Source: Rhodothermales bacterium (GTDB lineage: Bacteria > Bacteroidota > Rhodothermia > Rhodothermales > JAHQVL01). Taken from it: a stretch of DNA of 64,000 nucleotides. A program made the position numbers and the translations under genes. The notes beneath the pieces are model-generated. The model ran no database searches. It saw only the letters and a list, made by a program, of their open reading frames with translations, and was not told the DNA's origin. Below, piece after piece: positions 24,955 through 32,312 of the stretch. Position 1 is the first letter of the stretch; each line of letters starts with the position of its first letter. Location of the stretch: the NCBI GenBank assembly GCA_041391505.1, contig JAWKNW010000009.1, forward strand, positions 147,378 to 211,377, in the 5' to 3' direction.

Positions 24955-25179
24955 CAGAAACGGTTGGGGTTTTCAAAAATCCTTATCGGCACGTCATCCT
25001 GAACCGCCCTCCGCTTGCGGTGGGCGTGATGACCGTCGCGCAAGGCGGGAGACCTCTCGAACCACCGTGAGACGCTCATGGGAGCCATGCGCGAGTGATT
25101 CGGGAGGTCCTTCGACAACCCCGTCGCAAGCGCCGGGGGCTCAGGAAGACAACTCTTTTTTATTTCTCAACAGTTTCTC
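24955..25179 (+). repeat. MITE-like element, copy A
   Basis: About 225 bases bounded by terminal inverted repeats: AGAAACGGTTGGG at the left and CTCAACAGTTTCT at the right (one mismatch). The interior matches, in inverse orientation, the element at 28294-28547. Shared blocks include GTCATCCTGAACCGCCCTCC, CTTGCGGTGGGCGTGATGA, CTCGAACCACCGTGAGACGC, GCGCGAGTGATTCGGGAGGT and CAACCCCGTCGCAAGCGCCG. This copy lacks two GC-rich blocks present in copy B, so it looks deleted or older. No coding capacity is evident. It lies between the TonB-lipoprotein gene and its likely terminator. Confidence 0.75.
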
Positions 25180-25195
25180 AAGGTAGAACTTCATT

Positions 25196-25228
25196 GAACC
25201 TCGAACCTCGAACCTCGAACCTTGAACC
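25196..25228. repeat. Tandem GAACCTC heptamers
   Basis: Almost five head-to-tail 7-base units (GAACCTC three times, GAACCTT, then GAACC). The complement of two units occurs at 24930-24942 on the other side of MITE copy A, so the element is nested inside a larger imperfect inverted repeat. Similar GTTCAAGG text occurs at 38976-39040. Confidence 0.6.
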
Positions 25229-25235
25229 ATCCCCT

Positions 25236-25676
25236 TCACGCGTCCCCATTCAGCTTGAAGGCGATCGGGATCGACATCTTGACGCGAACGGCCTCACCTT
25301 TCTGGCGGCCCGGCTCGAATTGCGCCGCGCGTACCGCCGCCACCGCCGCTTCGTCGCACCCGCCCCCGATGCCGCGCACCACGACGGGGTTCTCCACGCG
25401 CCCGTGTTCGTCCACCACAAATTGAACGAAGACCTTGCCTTCGATGCCGGCGGTTTTAGCCGCTTCCGGATAGGTCAGGTTCGCGGCGAGGCTCTGGATG
25501 CCGCCCACGAGCTGCGGCATCTGTTCAACCACAACGAAGGTGGGGGCTTCCAGCGCGAGCTGGGTGGTTTGTTCGGGCTCGTTGGCGGACGGGACGTCGC
25601 AGGCAGCCAGGCCGGCTGCGGCGAGCCCGACGAAGGAAAACGCGAGGATCAGTCGGGAAAAACGGTTGGATTGCAT
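25236..25676 (-). CDS. TonB C-terminal-domain lipoprotein
   Basis: 146 residues. A lipoprotein signal peptide ends in LAAC (lipidated Cys26). The rest (about 50-140) is a TonB C-terminal domain: YPEAAKTAGIEGKVFVQFVV, DEHGRVENPVVVRGIGGGCD and PGRQKGEAVRVKMSIPIAF. It lacks the inner-membrane helix and Pro-rich spacer of a true TonB, so it is unlikely to energise receptors by itself. The domain is nearly the same as the C-terminal part of the M56 protein encoded 49 bases upstream, indicating duplication. It is the last gene of the blaI-M56 operon. Confidence 0.85.
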   Translation of the reverse strand: MQSNRFSRLILAFSFVGLAAAGLAACDVPSANEPEQTTQLALEAPTFVVVEQMPQLVGGIQSLAANLTYPEAAKTAGIEGKVFVQFVVDEHGRVENPVVVRGIGGGCDEAAVAAVRAAQFEPGRQKGEAVRVKMSIPIAFKLNGDA

Positions 25677-25725
25677 GTTCGGTTACCGAAGGGTTGGATG
25701 AAGGGGTACGGAGGGTGCGCGCCGA

Positions 25726-27183
25726 TCAGGGAGCGGCCGGCGCGTCCTCCAGCTTGAATGTGATCGGGATCGACATTTTCACCGCCACAGGGACGCCCCG
25801 CTGCCGGCCCGGGGCGAAACGGGCCTGCGATACCGCGCGGATCGCCTCCTCGTCGCATCCGCCCCCGATACCGCGGACGACGGTCGGATCGATGACGCGG
25901 CCCTGGTTGTCGACGACGAACTGGATGAATACGCGTCCCTCGATGCCGGCGCGGCGGGCGATGTCGGGGTACTGAATGGACTCCTGGAGGCTGCGCAAGC
26001 CGCCAACCAGCACGGGCATCTCTTCGACGACCATGAACACCTCGTCGGAGGGGACGAGCTTCAGGTGCTCCGCGGCCGCGGGTTCGGCGGGCGTGCGTGT
26101 CAGGGCGGCGGTTCCGTCTTCATCCTCGAGCTGGTTGACCGTAAGGCTCTGGTCGAACGTGACCTCGCACCCCATCGCGGCGATGCCCAGAAAGAAGAAG
26201 GCCCCGGCAGTGCCCAGCGCGAGGGCGCGAACGATGCGCGGCGAGGCCGGCGCGCCGCGGTAGGCCCGCAGCGCCTCCACCCGCTCCTTGAGCCGCCCGG
26301 CTGAAGACATGTGTACGGCGAGTCGCTGCTGGGCTTCGGGACGCAGCGCGAACCGCGCGAGGAGCGACGCATACCGCTTCCGGCTGAACGCCGGCTGATT
26401 CAGCAGTTCGGCGTCGCACGACAACTCGCGTAACCGCTCGATCCGCTGGCTCACGGCGTGTACCGCCGGATTGATAAAAAAGAGCGACCGGACCACGGAC
26501 TCGAGGACGCCGCGCGCAAAATCACGGTGCGCCACATGGATCAGCTCGTGTTCGAGCGTCATGTCCAGCGCATCCGGCTCTTCCAGCAGCGAAACGGGGA
26601 GGACGATGGCGGGCCGGCGCCAGCCGAAGGTGACCGGCGAGTGCTCGTGCGGCGTCACAAAGAGGGCGACCGGGACCTGAACGTTCCACTTACGCCGGAG
26701 CGCCTCCAGCCGGCGGGTCGCCTCGGCCGGCGCCGTCACGGCCAGCGCGTCGCGCAGCCGCCGGAGATCGACCAGGCGGCGGCAGACGATGGCCAGCTGG
26801 AAGCCTGCGAGGGCGGCCATGAGCAGGGTGAATAGGCCGATCGTATGGTTCAGCGTCCAGGCAGGCGCCGCTTGCGCTTCCCCCGCCGCGAGTAACGTGC
26901 CGATGCTGATGCCCGAGGCCGGCCCTTCCGGTTGCGCGCTCCAGGTCCAGGGCGCGGCGATCTCGAACCGTGTGAGCGGAGCGAGAAGGAGGCCGACGGG
27001 CAACGCCAGCAGCAGGGCCGTCACCAGCTGATAGCCGGGGAGGGGCTGCGGCATCCGGATGAAGCGGAGGGCCAGAAGGACCGCGCCGGCCAGCATCGCC
27101 CACACGAGCTGGGGCATCCAGTAGCCGGCGAGCGCCGCTTCGCCGAAACGGGCCAGGAAGGTGAGATCAAGCGGAAGGTTCAT
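25726..27183 (-). CDS. M56/BlaR1-type metallopeptidase fused to a TonB C-terminal domain
   Basis: 485 residues from the ATG at 27183, which has GGAGG six bases upstream; another ATG at 27189 overlaps that site and is less likely. Membrane helices lie at about 25-45, 52-72 and 108-128. The cytosolic zinc-peptidase segment has HELIH (H212-E213-H216) and follows the BlaR1/MecR1 pattern. A further helix lies at about 340-356. The C-terminus (about 385-480) is a TonB C-terminal domain instead of the penicillin-binding sensor of BlaR1. The start overlaps the blaI stop by 17 bases, so the two are translationally coupled. In characterised systems the M56 peptidase is triggered by an outside signal and leads to BlaI cleavage. 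Here the sensing domain is presumably the TonB-like part; the signal is unknown. Confidence 0.9.
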   Translation of the reverse strand: MNLPLDLTFLARFGEAALAGYWMPQLVWAMLAGAVLLALRFIRMPQPLPGYQLVTALLLALPVGLLLAPLTRFEIAAPWTWSAQPEGPASGISIGTLLAAGEAQAAPAWTLNHTIGLFTLLMAALAGFQLAIVCRRLVDLRRLRDALAVTAPAEATRRLEALRRKWNVQVPVALFVTPHEHSPVTFGWRRPAIVLPVSLLEEPDALDMTLEHELIHVAHRDFARGVLESVVRSLFFINPAVHAVSQRIERLRELSCDAELLNQPAFSRKRYASLLARFALRPEAQQRLAVHMSSAGRLKERVEALRAYRGAPASPRIVRALALGTAGAFFFLGIAAMGCEVTFDQSLTVNQLEDEDGTAALTRTPAEPAAAEHLKLVPSDEVFMVVEEMPVLVGGLRSLQESIQYPDIARRAGIEGRVFIQFVVDNQGRVIDPTVVRGIGGGCDEEAIRAVSQARFAPGRQRGVPVAVKMSIPITFKLEDAPAAP

Positions 27184-27565
27184 CGTCATCCTCCATGGAG
27201 TCGATCAGGTTGCGGATTTCCAGGCGTTCGGCCTCCGAGAGCGACTCCTGCCGCGCCAGCGAATGGAGCAGCGAGAGGCCGGAGCCGCCGAAGGCCTTTT
27301 CGAGCAGGCCGCCAAGCAACTCCTGTTGTACGTCGGCCTGCGTGCGGGAAGCGCGGTAGATGTAGGTGTTACCTTCGGCGCGGTAGGTCAGGAAATCCTT
27401 CTCGGCGAGCTTTTTCATCACGGTCATCACCGTGGTGTACGCCACCTTGCGTTCGCGCAGCAGGCGATCGTGCACCTGGGAGACCGTCGCCTCGCCGAGC
27501 GCCCACACGTGCTGCAGGATTTCCATCTCGGTCTCGCCGAGCGGGGTGAGCGAATTTCGTTTCAT
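27167..27565 (-). CDS. BlaI/MecI/CopY family transcriptional repressor
   Basis: 132 residues with the family's N-terminal winged helix: LTPLGETEMEILQHVWALGE, then VSQVHDRLL and the recognition region YTTVMTVMKKLAEKDFL. The C-terminal dimerisation helices follow (about 85-130). BlaI-type repressors bind dyads of TACTA/TAGTA type and are inactivated by proteolysis, usually started by the M56 protein encoded immediately downstream and overlapping by 17 bases. A candidate operator (TACTATAAATAGTA) lies at 28206-28219, about 640 bases upstream. The substrate controlled is not a beta-lactamase here. Confidence 0.92.
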   Translation of the reverse strand: MKRNSLTPLGETEMEILQHVWALGEATVSQVHDRLLRERKVAYTTVMTVMKKLAEKDFLTYRAEGNTYIYRASRTQADVQQELLGGLLEKAFGGSGLSLLHSLARQESLSEAERLEIRNLIDSMEDDDEPSA

Positions 27566-27728
27566 CGGGGGGACAGCAATGAATCGGTATATCGATCATC
27601 GCGATGGTACCGGCGCGATTGAAAGCGGGGCCGAGTCTGGAGGACGCACTTATGCGATCGCGATCTCACCGTGGTTCATGCGCGCCACGTTGCGGCAAAT
27701 TGAATACGTTCTTCTCGTTGTGTCGCCG

Positions 27729-28076
27729 TCATCGGGCAGCATGGTTGCGACGGGTGACGTCGGCAGGACTCGGCATGGCGCACTTCGACGTTGAGCGTGT
27801 CGCCTGCAGCCATCCGGCATCGGGCTCGAGCTCGCTGCAGGCGCGGCTCATCCAGGATTTCACTATGCCCGGTGGCAGCGACTCGAATGCCGTGACCGCA
27901 AACGTGAATGGAGCCGCCTCGACGTCCATCTCATAATAGACGCCTTTCTCGATGGTCATGAAAAGAGGACGATCCCATGCCGACGATCTCACAACACGTC
28001 CCGCGACCACCTCGGCTTCCCCTCGCACGAACCGGACAGCGTCACGGTATTCCATGTCTGCGCGTAGGCCAGTCAT
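27729..28076 (-). CDS. Doubtful small protein upstream of blaI
   Basis: 115 codons (or 108 from the ATG at 28055). The first two thirds look protein-like, with balanced acidic and hydrophobic content (for example RPLFMTIEKGVYYEMDVEAA); the last 25 residues are basic and read like non-coding sequence. No family recognised, no signal peptide or membrane helix. It lies between the BlaI-type palindrome and blaI on the same strand and could be a fourth, leading gene of that operon or a gene remnant. Confidence 0.3.
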   Translation of the reverse strand: MTGLRADMEYRDAVRFVRGEAEVVAGRVVRSSAWDRPLFMTIEKGVYYEMDVEAAPFTFAVTAFESLPPGIVKSWMSRACSELEPDAGWLQATRSTSKCAMPSPADVTRRNHAAR

Positions 28077-28205
28077 GGGTCAGGTCAGTCGTACAGTCCG
28101 GTATGGAACGTAGCCTGGAAGACCGCGAGGCGGGCTGCTCGTCATGCGATTCCGACCGGCGCTGGCAGGCAGACCGACAGCGCGATGGCTATGGGCGTTG
28201 GCTTC

Positions 28206-28219
28206 TACTATAAATAGTA
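28206..28219. promoter_or_regulatory. BlaI-type operator candidate TACTATAAATAGTA
   Basis: A perfect dyad, TACTAT and ATAGTA around a 2-base centre. BlaI-family operators described in other bacteria have TACTA...TAGTA half-sites of similar size. It lies on the promoter side of the minus-strand frame at 27729-28076 and 75 bases from MITE copy B. It is 640 bases from the blaI start, so operation on blaI requires a long leader or the intervening gene. Confidence 0.4.
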
Positions 28220-28293
28220 TTACATGGGTCGTATGTCAAGAGGAGCCTGAAAAAACTCCCCGCCGACACCTTGTGTCTCCCGGAAAGGGCTCT

Positions 28294-28547
28294 GAGAAAC
28301 GGTTGAGAAATAAAAAAGAGTTGTCTTCCTGAGCCCCCGGCGCTTGCGACGGGGTTGTCGAAAGCCCGCTCCCGCGAACGCGGGGACCTCCCGAATCACT
28401 CGCGCAGGGCTCCTATGAGCGTCTCACGGTGGTTCGAGAGGTCTCCCCGCGTTCGCGCGGACGGGCATTCATCACGCCCACCGCAAGCGGAGGGCGGTTC
28501 AGGATGACGGACCGAGACGGATTTTTTGAAATTCCCAACCGTTTCTG
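28294..28547 (-). repeat. MITE-like element, copy B (inverted relative to copy A)
   Basis: About 254 bases with terminal inverted repeats AGAAACGGTTGAG (left) and CCCAACCGTTTCT (right). In reverse complement it aligns along its whole length with 24955-25179, with two additional blocks, CCGCGCGAACGCGGGG and CCGCGTTCGCGGGAGCGGG, each of which can fold. It appears more complete than copy A. There is no open frame of note, so it is a non-autonomous repeat; the transposase that would move it is not in the window. Confidence 0.75.
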
Positions 28548-28629
28548 AAGGGCGTAAAATGACAGGATGGCGGCATTGGGTAGCGAGATGACTATCGATG
28601 AAGGGTCCGTAAAACGCGGGCCCTATCGA

Positions 28630-29322
28630 TCAGCCTGCCGGCGCCTTGGGTTTTGCACTGTAGCGATACAGCGCCGCGAGCTTCTCGGGCGGAGTGCCCA
28701 GGAGGTAGCGCGTCCAGAGGTAGCTGTTGAGGAGTTGCTGGCGCAGATGGCCGTGTTCGTCGAACCGGCGTGCGGCCGTGGTGACGTAGTCGGGAAGGAA
28801 GGCGAAGCGACCCCGGCGGTGCAGGCGGCGGACGATCTCGAGATCCTCGAAGGCGGGGATCTCCTGGAAGCCGTCGATGGCTTCGAAGACGGCGCGGCGG
28901 ACGAACAGCGTGCGGTCGCCGAAACAGAGGAGCGGCGTGTTGAGCCGGGTGCAAAAACTGTAAAAATCGAGCAGCGGCGCGCGCCGGTCGAACCGGAGGC
29001 GGAAGGCGCCGGCGTCGATCGCCGGGTTGGCCAGCGTATCGGCGATCCGGGAGATGCCGTTCGAGGGCAGGGTGGTGTCCGCGTGCAGAAAGAGGAGGGC
29101 GTCGCCACGGGCAACGCGCGCACCGGCATTCATCTGCCGGGCGCGACCGCGGTCGGATGTGACGACCCGGGCATGGCGCTCCGCGCACGCGGCGGTGTCG
29201 TCCTGCGAGCCGCCGTCCACGACGATGAGCTCGAAACGGCCTTCCTGCCGCCGCAGGGTTTGCAGTGTCGTTTCGATGCGGGATGCCTCATTCAGGGCCG
29301 GTATGACGATGGATACATGCAC
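28630..29322 (-). CDS. TIGR04283-type family 2 glycosyltransferase
   Basis: 230 residues starting with GTG at 29322; no in-frame ATG exists between the preceding gene's stop and the conserved N-terminus HVSIVIPALNEASRI. GT-A fold features: DGGSQDDT (about 36-43), RGRARQMNAGARVARGD (about 57-73), the metal-binding-type LHADTTLP, and GDRTLFVRR followed by AFEDLEIVRRLHRRG near the C-terminus. The family adds a sugar, from an undefined donor, to small lipid or secondary-metabolite acceptors; in some organisms it neighbours arsenosugar genes, which is not the case here. The stop of the preceding amidinotransferase-like gene lies 17 bases upstream, so the two form an operon. Confidence 0.88.
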   Translation of the reverse strand: MHVSIVIPALNEASRIETTLQTLRRQEGRFELIVVDGGSQDDTAACAERHARVVTSDRGRARQMNAGARVARGDALLFLHADTTLPSNGISRIADTLANPAIDAGAFRLRFDRRAPLLDFYSFCTRLNTPLLCFGDRTLFVRRAVFEAIDGFQEIPAFEDLEIVRRLHRRGRFAFLPDYVTTAARRFDEHGHLRQQLLNSYLWTRYLLGTPPEKLAALYRYSAKPKAPAG

Positions 29323-29339
29323 CGGCTGAAAATCGCGAT

Positions 29340-30236
29340 TTACCAGAACATTTGCTTCATGCAGAACACCGACCCGCCGGATTTCAGAAACTCGTCGGTG
29401 TCCAACTCCACGGGTTCGTAGCCGGCCTCGCGGAGCCGCTGGTTGGTGCGCCGGCAGCCGCGCTGGATGAGCACATGCCGGCCGTCCGGACAGTGCGCGT
29501 TGCAGGCGAAGAGCGAGCGTGCCTCGTCTTCCGGCGCTTCGATGATCCGCGTAAACACGGCCTCGATGAGCGCGAGGCCGGCGCTGGTGAATGCGCCGGG
29601 GTAGATCAGGACGGTTTCTTCGTCGAGGACGCTGAAACACGTATCGAGGTGGTAAAACTCGGCGTCGATCAGCTCCAGCAGGATGACGGGTACGTTCAGG
29701 CGTTCTGCGATAAAGGGATATACCGTGCTGTCGGTCCGGTAGCCGTAGCCGCCCCAGAGCAGCGCGCGGCCGGGATGCCAGATGGCGTCGCCCATACCCT
29801 CGAACGAGCCGGCCGTGGATTCGGGAAGCCGAACCGTTTCATAGCCGGCGTCGGCGAAGAAGCGCTCGTAATGCACGACTTCGCCCCGGCGCTGGGGCGC
29901 GTCCATCCGGCTCAGGAAAACGCCCCGGTGTTTACCGCCTCCGCTGACAAACGGGAGCGTCTGGTTGGCGCAGAACACCATGTCGGGCTGCCCGGCGACG
30001 CCCTCGATGACGGCCGGCGCGATCCCGAGCGCCTCGTACGCGGCCTTGAGCGCTTCCCACTGTTCGAGCGCGCGCGACCGATCGACCGCGCCGATATGGC
30101 CTTCCATGTGCGGGTTGATGACGTAGAGCACGTCGAAATGGAGCGGAGACGTCATGAGCACCCTGCGCGGGGCAGGCAGGGCCGGGAGCGCTTCCAGCGT
30201 GAGCGCAAGATCGCGGCGCGTGTGGACTACGGGCAT
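29340..30236 (-). CDS. Arginine deiminase/dimethylargininase-like protein
   Basis: 298 residues from the ATG at 30236. The frame continues upstream to 30674 only as the antisense shadow of another gene and is excluded. The amidinotransferase beta/alpha-propeller signatures are present: DVLYVINPHMEGHIG near the N-terminus, PDMVFCANQTLPF, EGMGDAIW, the His of FYHLDTCFS, and a C-terminal GGSVFCMKQMFW with the nucleophilic cysteine. Enzymes of this family hydrolyse guanidino groups of arginine or methylated arginine, or transfer amidino groups. The substrate here cannot be fixed. It is followed after 17 bases by the glycosyltransferase gene. Confidence 0.87.
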   Translation of the reverse strand: MPVVHTRRDLALTLEALPALPAPRRVLMTSPLHFDVLYVINPHMEGHIGAVDRSRALEQWEALKAAYEALGIAPAVIEGVAGQPDMVFCANQTLPFVSGGGKHRGVFLSRMDAPQRRGEVVHYERFFADAGYETVRLPESTAGSFEGMGDAIWHPGRALLWGGYGYRTDSTVYPFIAERLNVPVILLELIDAEFYHLDTCFSVLDEETVLIYPGAFTSAGLALIEAVFTRIIEAPEDEARSLFACNAHCPDGRHVLIQRGCRRTNQRLREAGYEPVELDTDEFLKSGGSVFCMKQMFW

Positions 30237-30344
30237 ACGAGGATGTACGGATACGGGAGGCGAGGTGCATGAATCCGGCTGAATACGCCGGCCTACCCGG
30301 AGCGCTCCCGGTCGCTGCGATGAATTTTTCTGCATTCGAGCCGG

Positions 30345-30384
30345 CATAAAAAAGAAGCGGGGACTCGATCGATCGAGTCCCCGC
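30345..30384 (-). terminator. Intrinsic terminator of the pgk-ABC-lipoprotein operon
   Basis: A 28-base perfect palindrome at 30357-30384 (arms GCGGGGACTCGATC and GATCGAGTCCCCGC) is followed on the minus strand by TTCTTTTTTAT. It lies 45 bases after the stop of the lipoprotein gene at 30430. Confidence 0.88.
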
Positions 30385-30429
30385 AGAAACGGAATATGAG
30401 TACCGGGTTGCCGGCGGCCGGTCGGCGGC

Positions 30430-31437
30430 TCAGTTCTTAGCCATACTCTCGAAGAAGGCGTTCGGCGCTTCGAAACGCACCGTGACGTAGTCGCGCTCGA
30501 CGGCAACCTTGACGTCGTCCAGCATCGACCGTTTGTCGTCATCCAGGCCATCCTGCGCCCGCGCCATCGCGATGGCGCCGCGGACCAGCGAAGCCAGGTC
30601 GTCGGCGGAAACGCCGTCGGACGGGTAGATCTGCATGGTGGTCGCCATGGAGGCGGGCTGTACGTCCAGCGCACCGCCGGCGGCCTGCACCGCGGTCACA
30701 AGCCGACCGAGTTGATTCTCGATCGCCTCGGAGCCGCTCGGCGCCGTCATTTCGGACGGTTTGAGCGCCACGCCCCACACGTCGCCGGCCGCGGCGGCGC
30801 GGGCGATGCGCGCCATCATGTCCTTGTTATCCGCGATCGAGGTGCCCTGGCCCTGGAGGCGGTCCAGCATCGCGGTGACATCCTGGTATCCGCTGGCCGC
30901 GACGATCATCTGGTCGCTGGCGAGCGCGAAGGCGATCCCGCCGTGTTCGCCGGCCTTTTCGAATACCGTCACGCCGGCATAGTCACGCTGCGTCAGGTCG
31001 CTGCCCAGGCGGCTCTCGACAAAGTTCTGGAGCGCCTCCCGGTCAAACGTGCCGTAGATCGCGAAGTTGACGGCCGGATGCTGATTCTGGCCCTCGACCG
31101 CTACGAGGCCGGCGTACACTTCGGAGAGATCCGTTTCCGGGTCGAGCCCCGTGGCCGCGGTGAAATCGTCGAAGCGGGCGCGGGCTTCGCCCTGGAGGTG
31201 GCTGGTGAAGAAGCCGGCTTCGCCGAACGGCGTGGTCAGCGGGTTGGCGGCGAGCGATTTCAGGTCGATCATGCCCACCGCGATGGCGTCCTCGGGCATG
31301 ACTTCCGTGGCGCCGCGCGCCGTGAGCGACATGGCTTCGGGCGAATCCTGCAGTTCGGCGTCGCAGGCGCTGAGGCCGGCGATGAGGAGGAGGGTCAGGG
31401 CGAGCGAGGCGTTGCGGCGTAGACGAGGTGTTTTCAT
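30430..31437 (-). CDS. Predicted lipoprotein, DUF3352-like
   Basis: 335 residues from the ATG at 31437, chosen because it gives a clean lipoprotein signal ending in LSAC (Cys25); the frame extends upstream to 31539 inside the permease gene. The mature part resembles DUF3352-type proteins: an N-terminal PEDAIAVGMIDLKSLAANP segment, an alpha/beta body with a VYAGLVAVEG strand, and a C-terminal domain. Function is unknown. It is encoded 17 bases after an ABC exporter permease in the same transcription unit and ends the operon, so it may assist or depend on that exporter. Confidence 0.72.
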   Translation of the reverse strand: MKTPRLRRNASLALTLLLIAGLSACDAELQDSPEAMSLTARGATEVMPEDAIAVGMIDLKSLAANPLTTPFGEAGFFTSHLQGEARARFDDFTAATGLDPETDLSEVYAGLVAVEGQNQHPAVNFAIYGTFDREALQNFVESRLGSDLTQRDYAGVTVFEKAGEHGGIAFALASDQMIVAASGYQDVTAMLDRLQGQGTSIADNKDMMARIARAAAAGDVWGVALKPSEMTAPSGSEAIENQLGRLVTAVQAAGGALDVQPASMATTMQIYPSDGVSADDLASLVRGAIAMARAQDGLDDDKRSMLDDVKVAVERDYVTVRFEAPNAFFESMAKN

Positions 31438-31454
31438 GTGGATCCTCGGGGCGG

Positions 31455-32312
31455 TCAGTAGTCGCGCCGAACGAAGAGCCATCCGGCGGCGCCATACATC
31501 ACCGCGCCAAAAAGAAGGGTTGAAATCAAAGGATACCAACCCGTTACGCTATCATTTCCCGAGAGTTGCACGACGATCGGGGTGACCTCGGCGAAGTTGG
31601 GGAGGACGTGGTAGAGGACTTCGAACGTCTGCCGTCCGGCGAAACCGAGCTGGGGCAGCAGCTGGTCGCGCAGGGCCAGGACGAGCGAGAGGAAGATGAG
31701 TCCGTAGCTGACGATGAGGGAGATCGCCGTATTCTGGAGCCATACGCCGATAAACACCACGACGCTGTACATCGTCGCGAACACGGCGCACACGATCCCG
31801 AGCGACACCAGGAAGCGCGGATTCCAGATGCCCGACTTGATCGACATCACGAGCCATACCATGACGAACAGGTAGAGCCCCATCAAAAAGATGGTGAGCA
31901 GCACGGCCGCGACATGGCCGCCGAGAATCCGTAGCCGGCTGATGGGTTTCGACAGGAGCAAGTCGACGCGTCCGCGTTCGAGCAGGTGGTTGATCATGGG
32001 CGCCGTGGTGAACAGCGCCAGCAGGATCCCGAGCCAGTAGCAGGCGCCGGCGACAACGCGCTGGACCTCGAACACGACGCGTTCCAGCGAGATCAGCTCC
32101 TCGATGCGGGCGCCGGTCTCGGGGTCGATCCGCGCCGCGTTCATGTTCGCCGTCTGCCCCATGATGCGCAGGCCGGCGAGTGAGCCCTCGACCACGTCCA
32201 TCTGCAACGCCAGCGACAACACGCCCCAGATGACGGTGATGACGATAAACAGCCCGATCGTCACCTTCCGCGCGATGAGCTCCTTGAGGGTGAGCAGGAA
32301 TACGCCGATCAT
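31455..32312 (-). CDS. ABC-2 type transporter permease
   Basis: 285 residues, inner-membrane protein with about six helices (about 16-36, 90-110, 130-155, 170-195, 200-222, 262-280). The ABC-2 fold is suggested by the N-terminal LLTLKELIARKVTIGLF cytoplasmic segment, the long extracytoplasmic loop after helix 1, and LLERGRVDLLLSKPISR in the coupling-helix position. Its ATG overlaps the stop of the upstream ATPase gene by four bases, so the two subunits are cotranslated. It exports an unknown substrate; the neighbours (pgk and a DUF3352-like lipoprotein) do not identify it. Confidence 0.9.
   Translation of the reverse strand: MIGVFLLTLKELIARKVTIGLFIVITVIWGVLSLALQMDVVEGSLAGLRIMGQTANMNAARIDPETGARIEELISLERVVFEVQRVVAGACYWLGILLALFTTAPMINHLLERGRVDLLLSKPISRLRILGGHVAAVLLTIFLMGLYLFVMVWLVMSIKSGIWNPRFLVSLGIVCAVFATMYSVVVFIGVWLQNTAISLIVSYGLIFLSLVLALRDQLLPQLGFAGRQTFEVLYHVLPNFAEVTPIVVQLSGNDSVTGWYPLISTLLFGAVMYGAAGWLFVRRDY

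Larger units (their letters stand above)
27566..28293. other. Region upstream of blaI, weak coding evidence
   Basis: About 730 bases of visibly lower GC than the surroundings, between blaI and MITE copy B. It holds one doubtful minus-strand frame (27729-28076), the operator-like palindrome at 28206-28219 and an AT-rich promoter-like stretch around 28200-28240. Nothing else recognisable. The composition difference suggests acquired or decaying DNA. Confidence 0.4.

Noticed and set aside
28567..29421. Plus-strand frame of 284 codons
   Set aside because: It is the antisense of the family 2 glycosyltransferase, whose minus-strand frame contains the GT-A motifs.
30237..30674. N-terminal extension of the amidinotransferase-like protein
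   Set aside because: It runs through the terminator hairpin and the antisense of the lipoprotein gene; the conserved part begins after the ATG at 30236.
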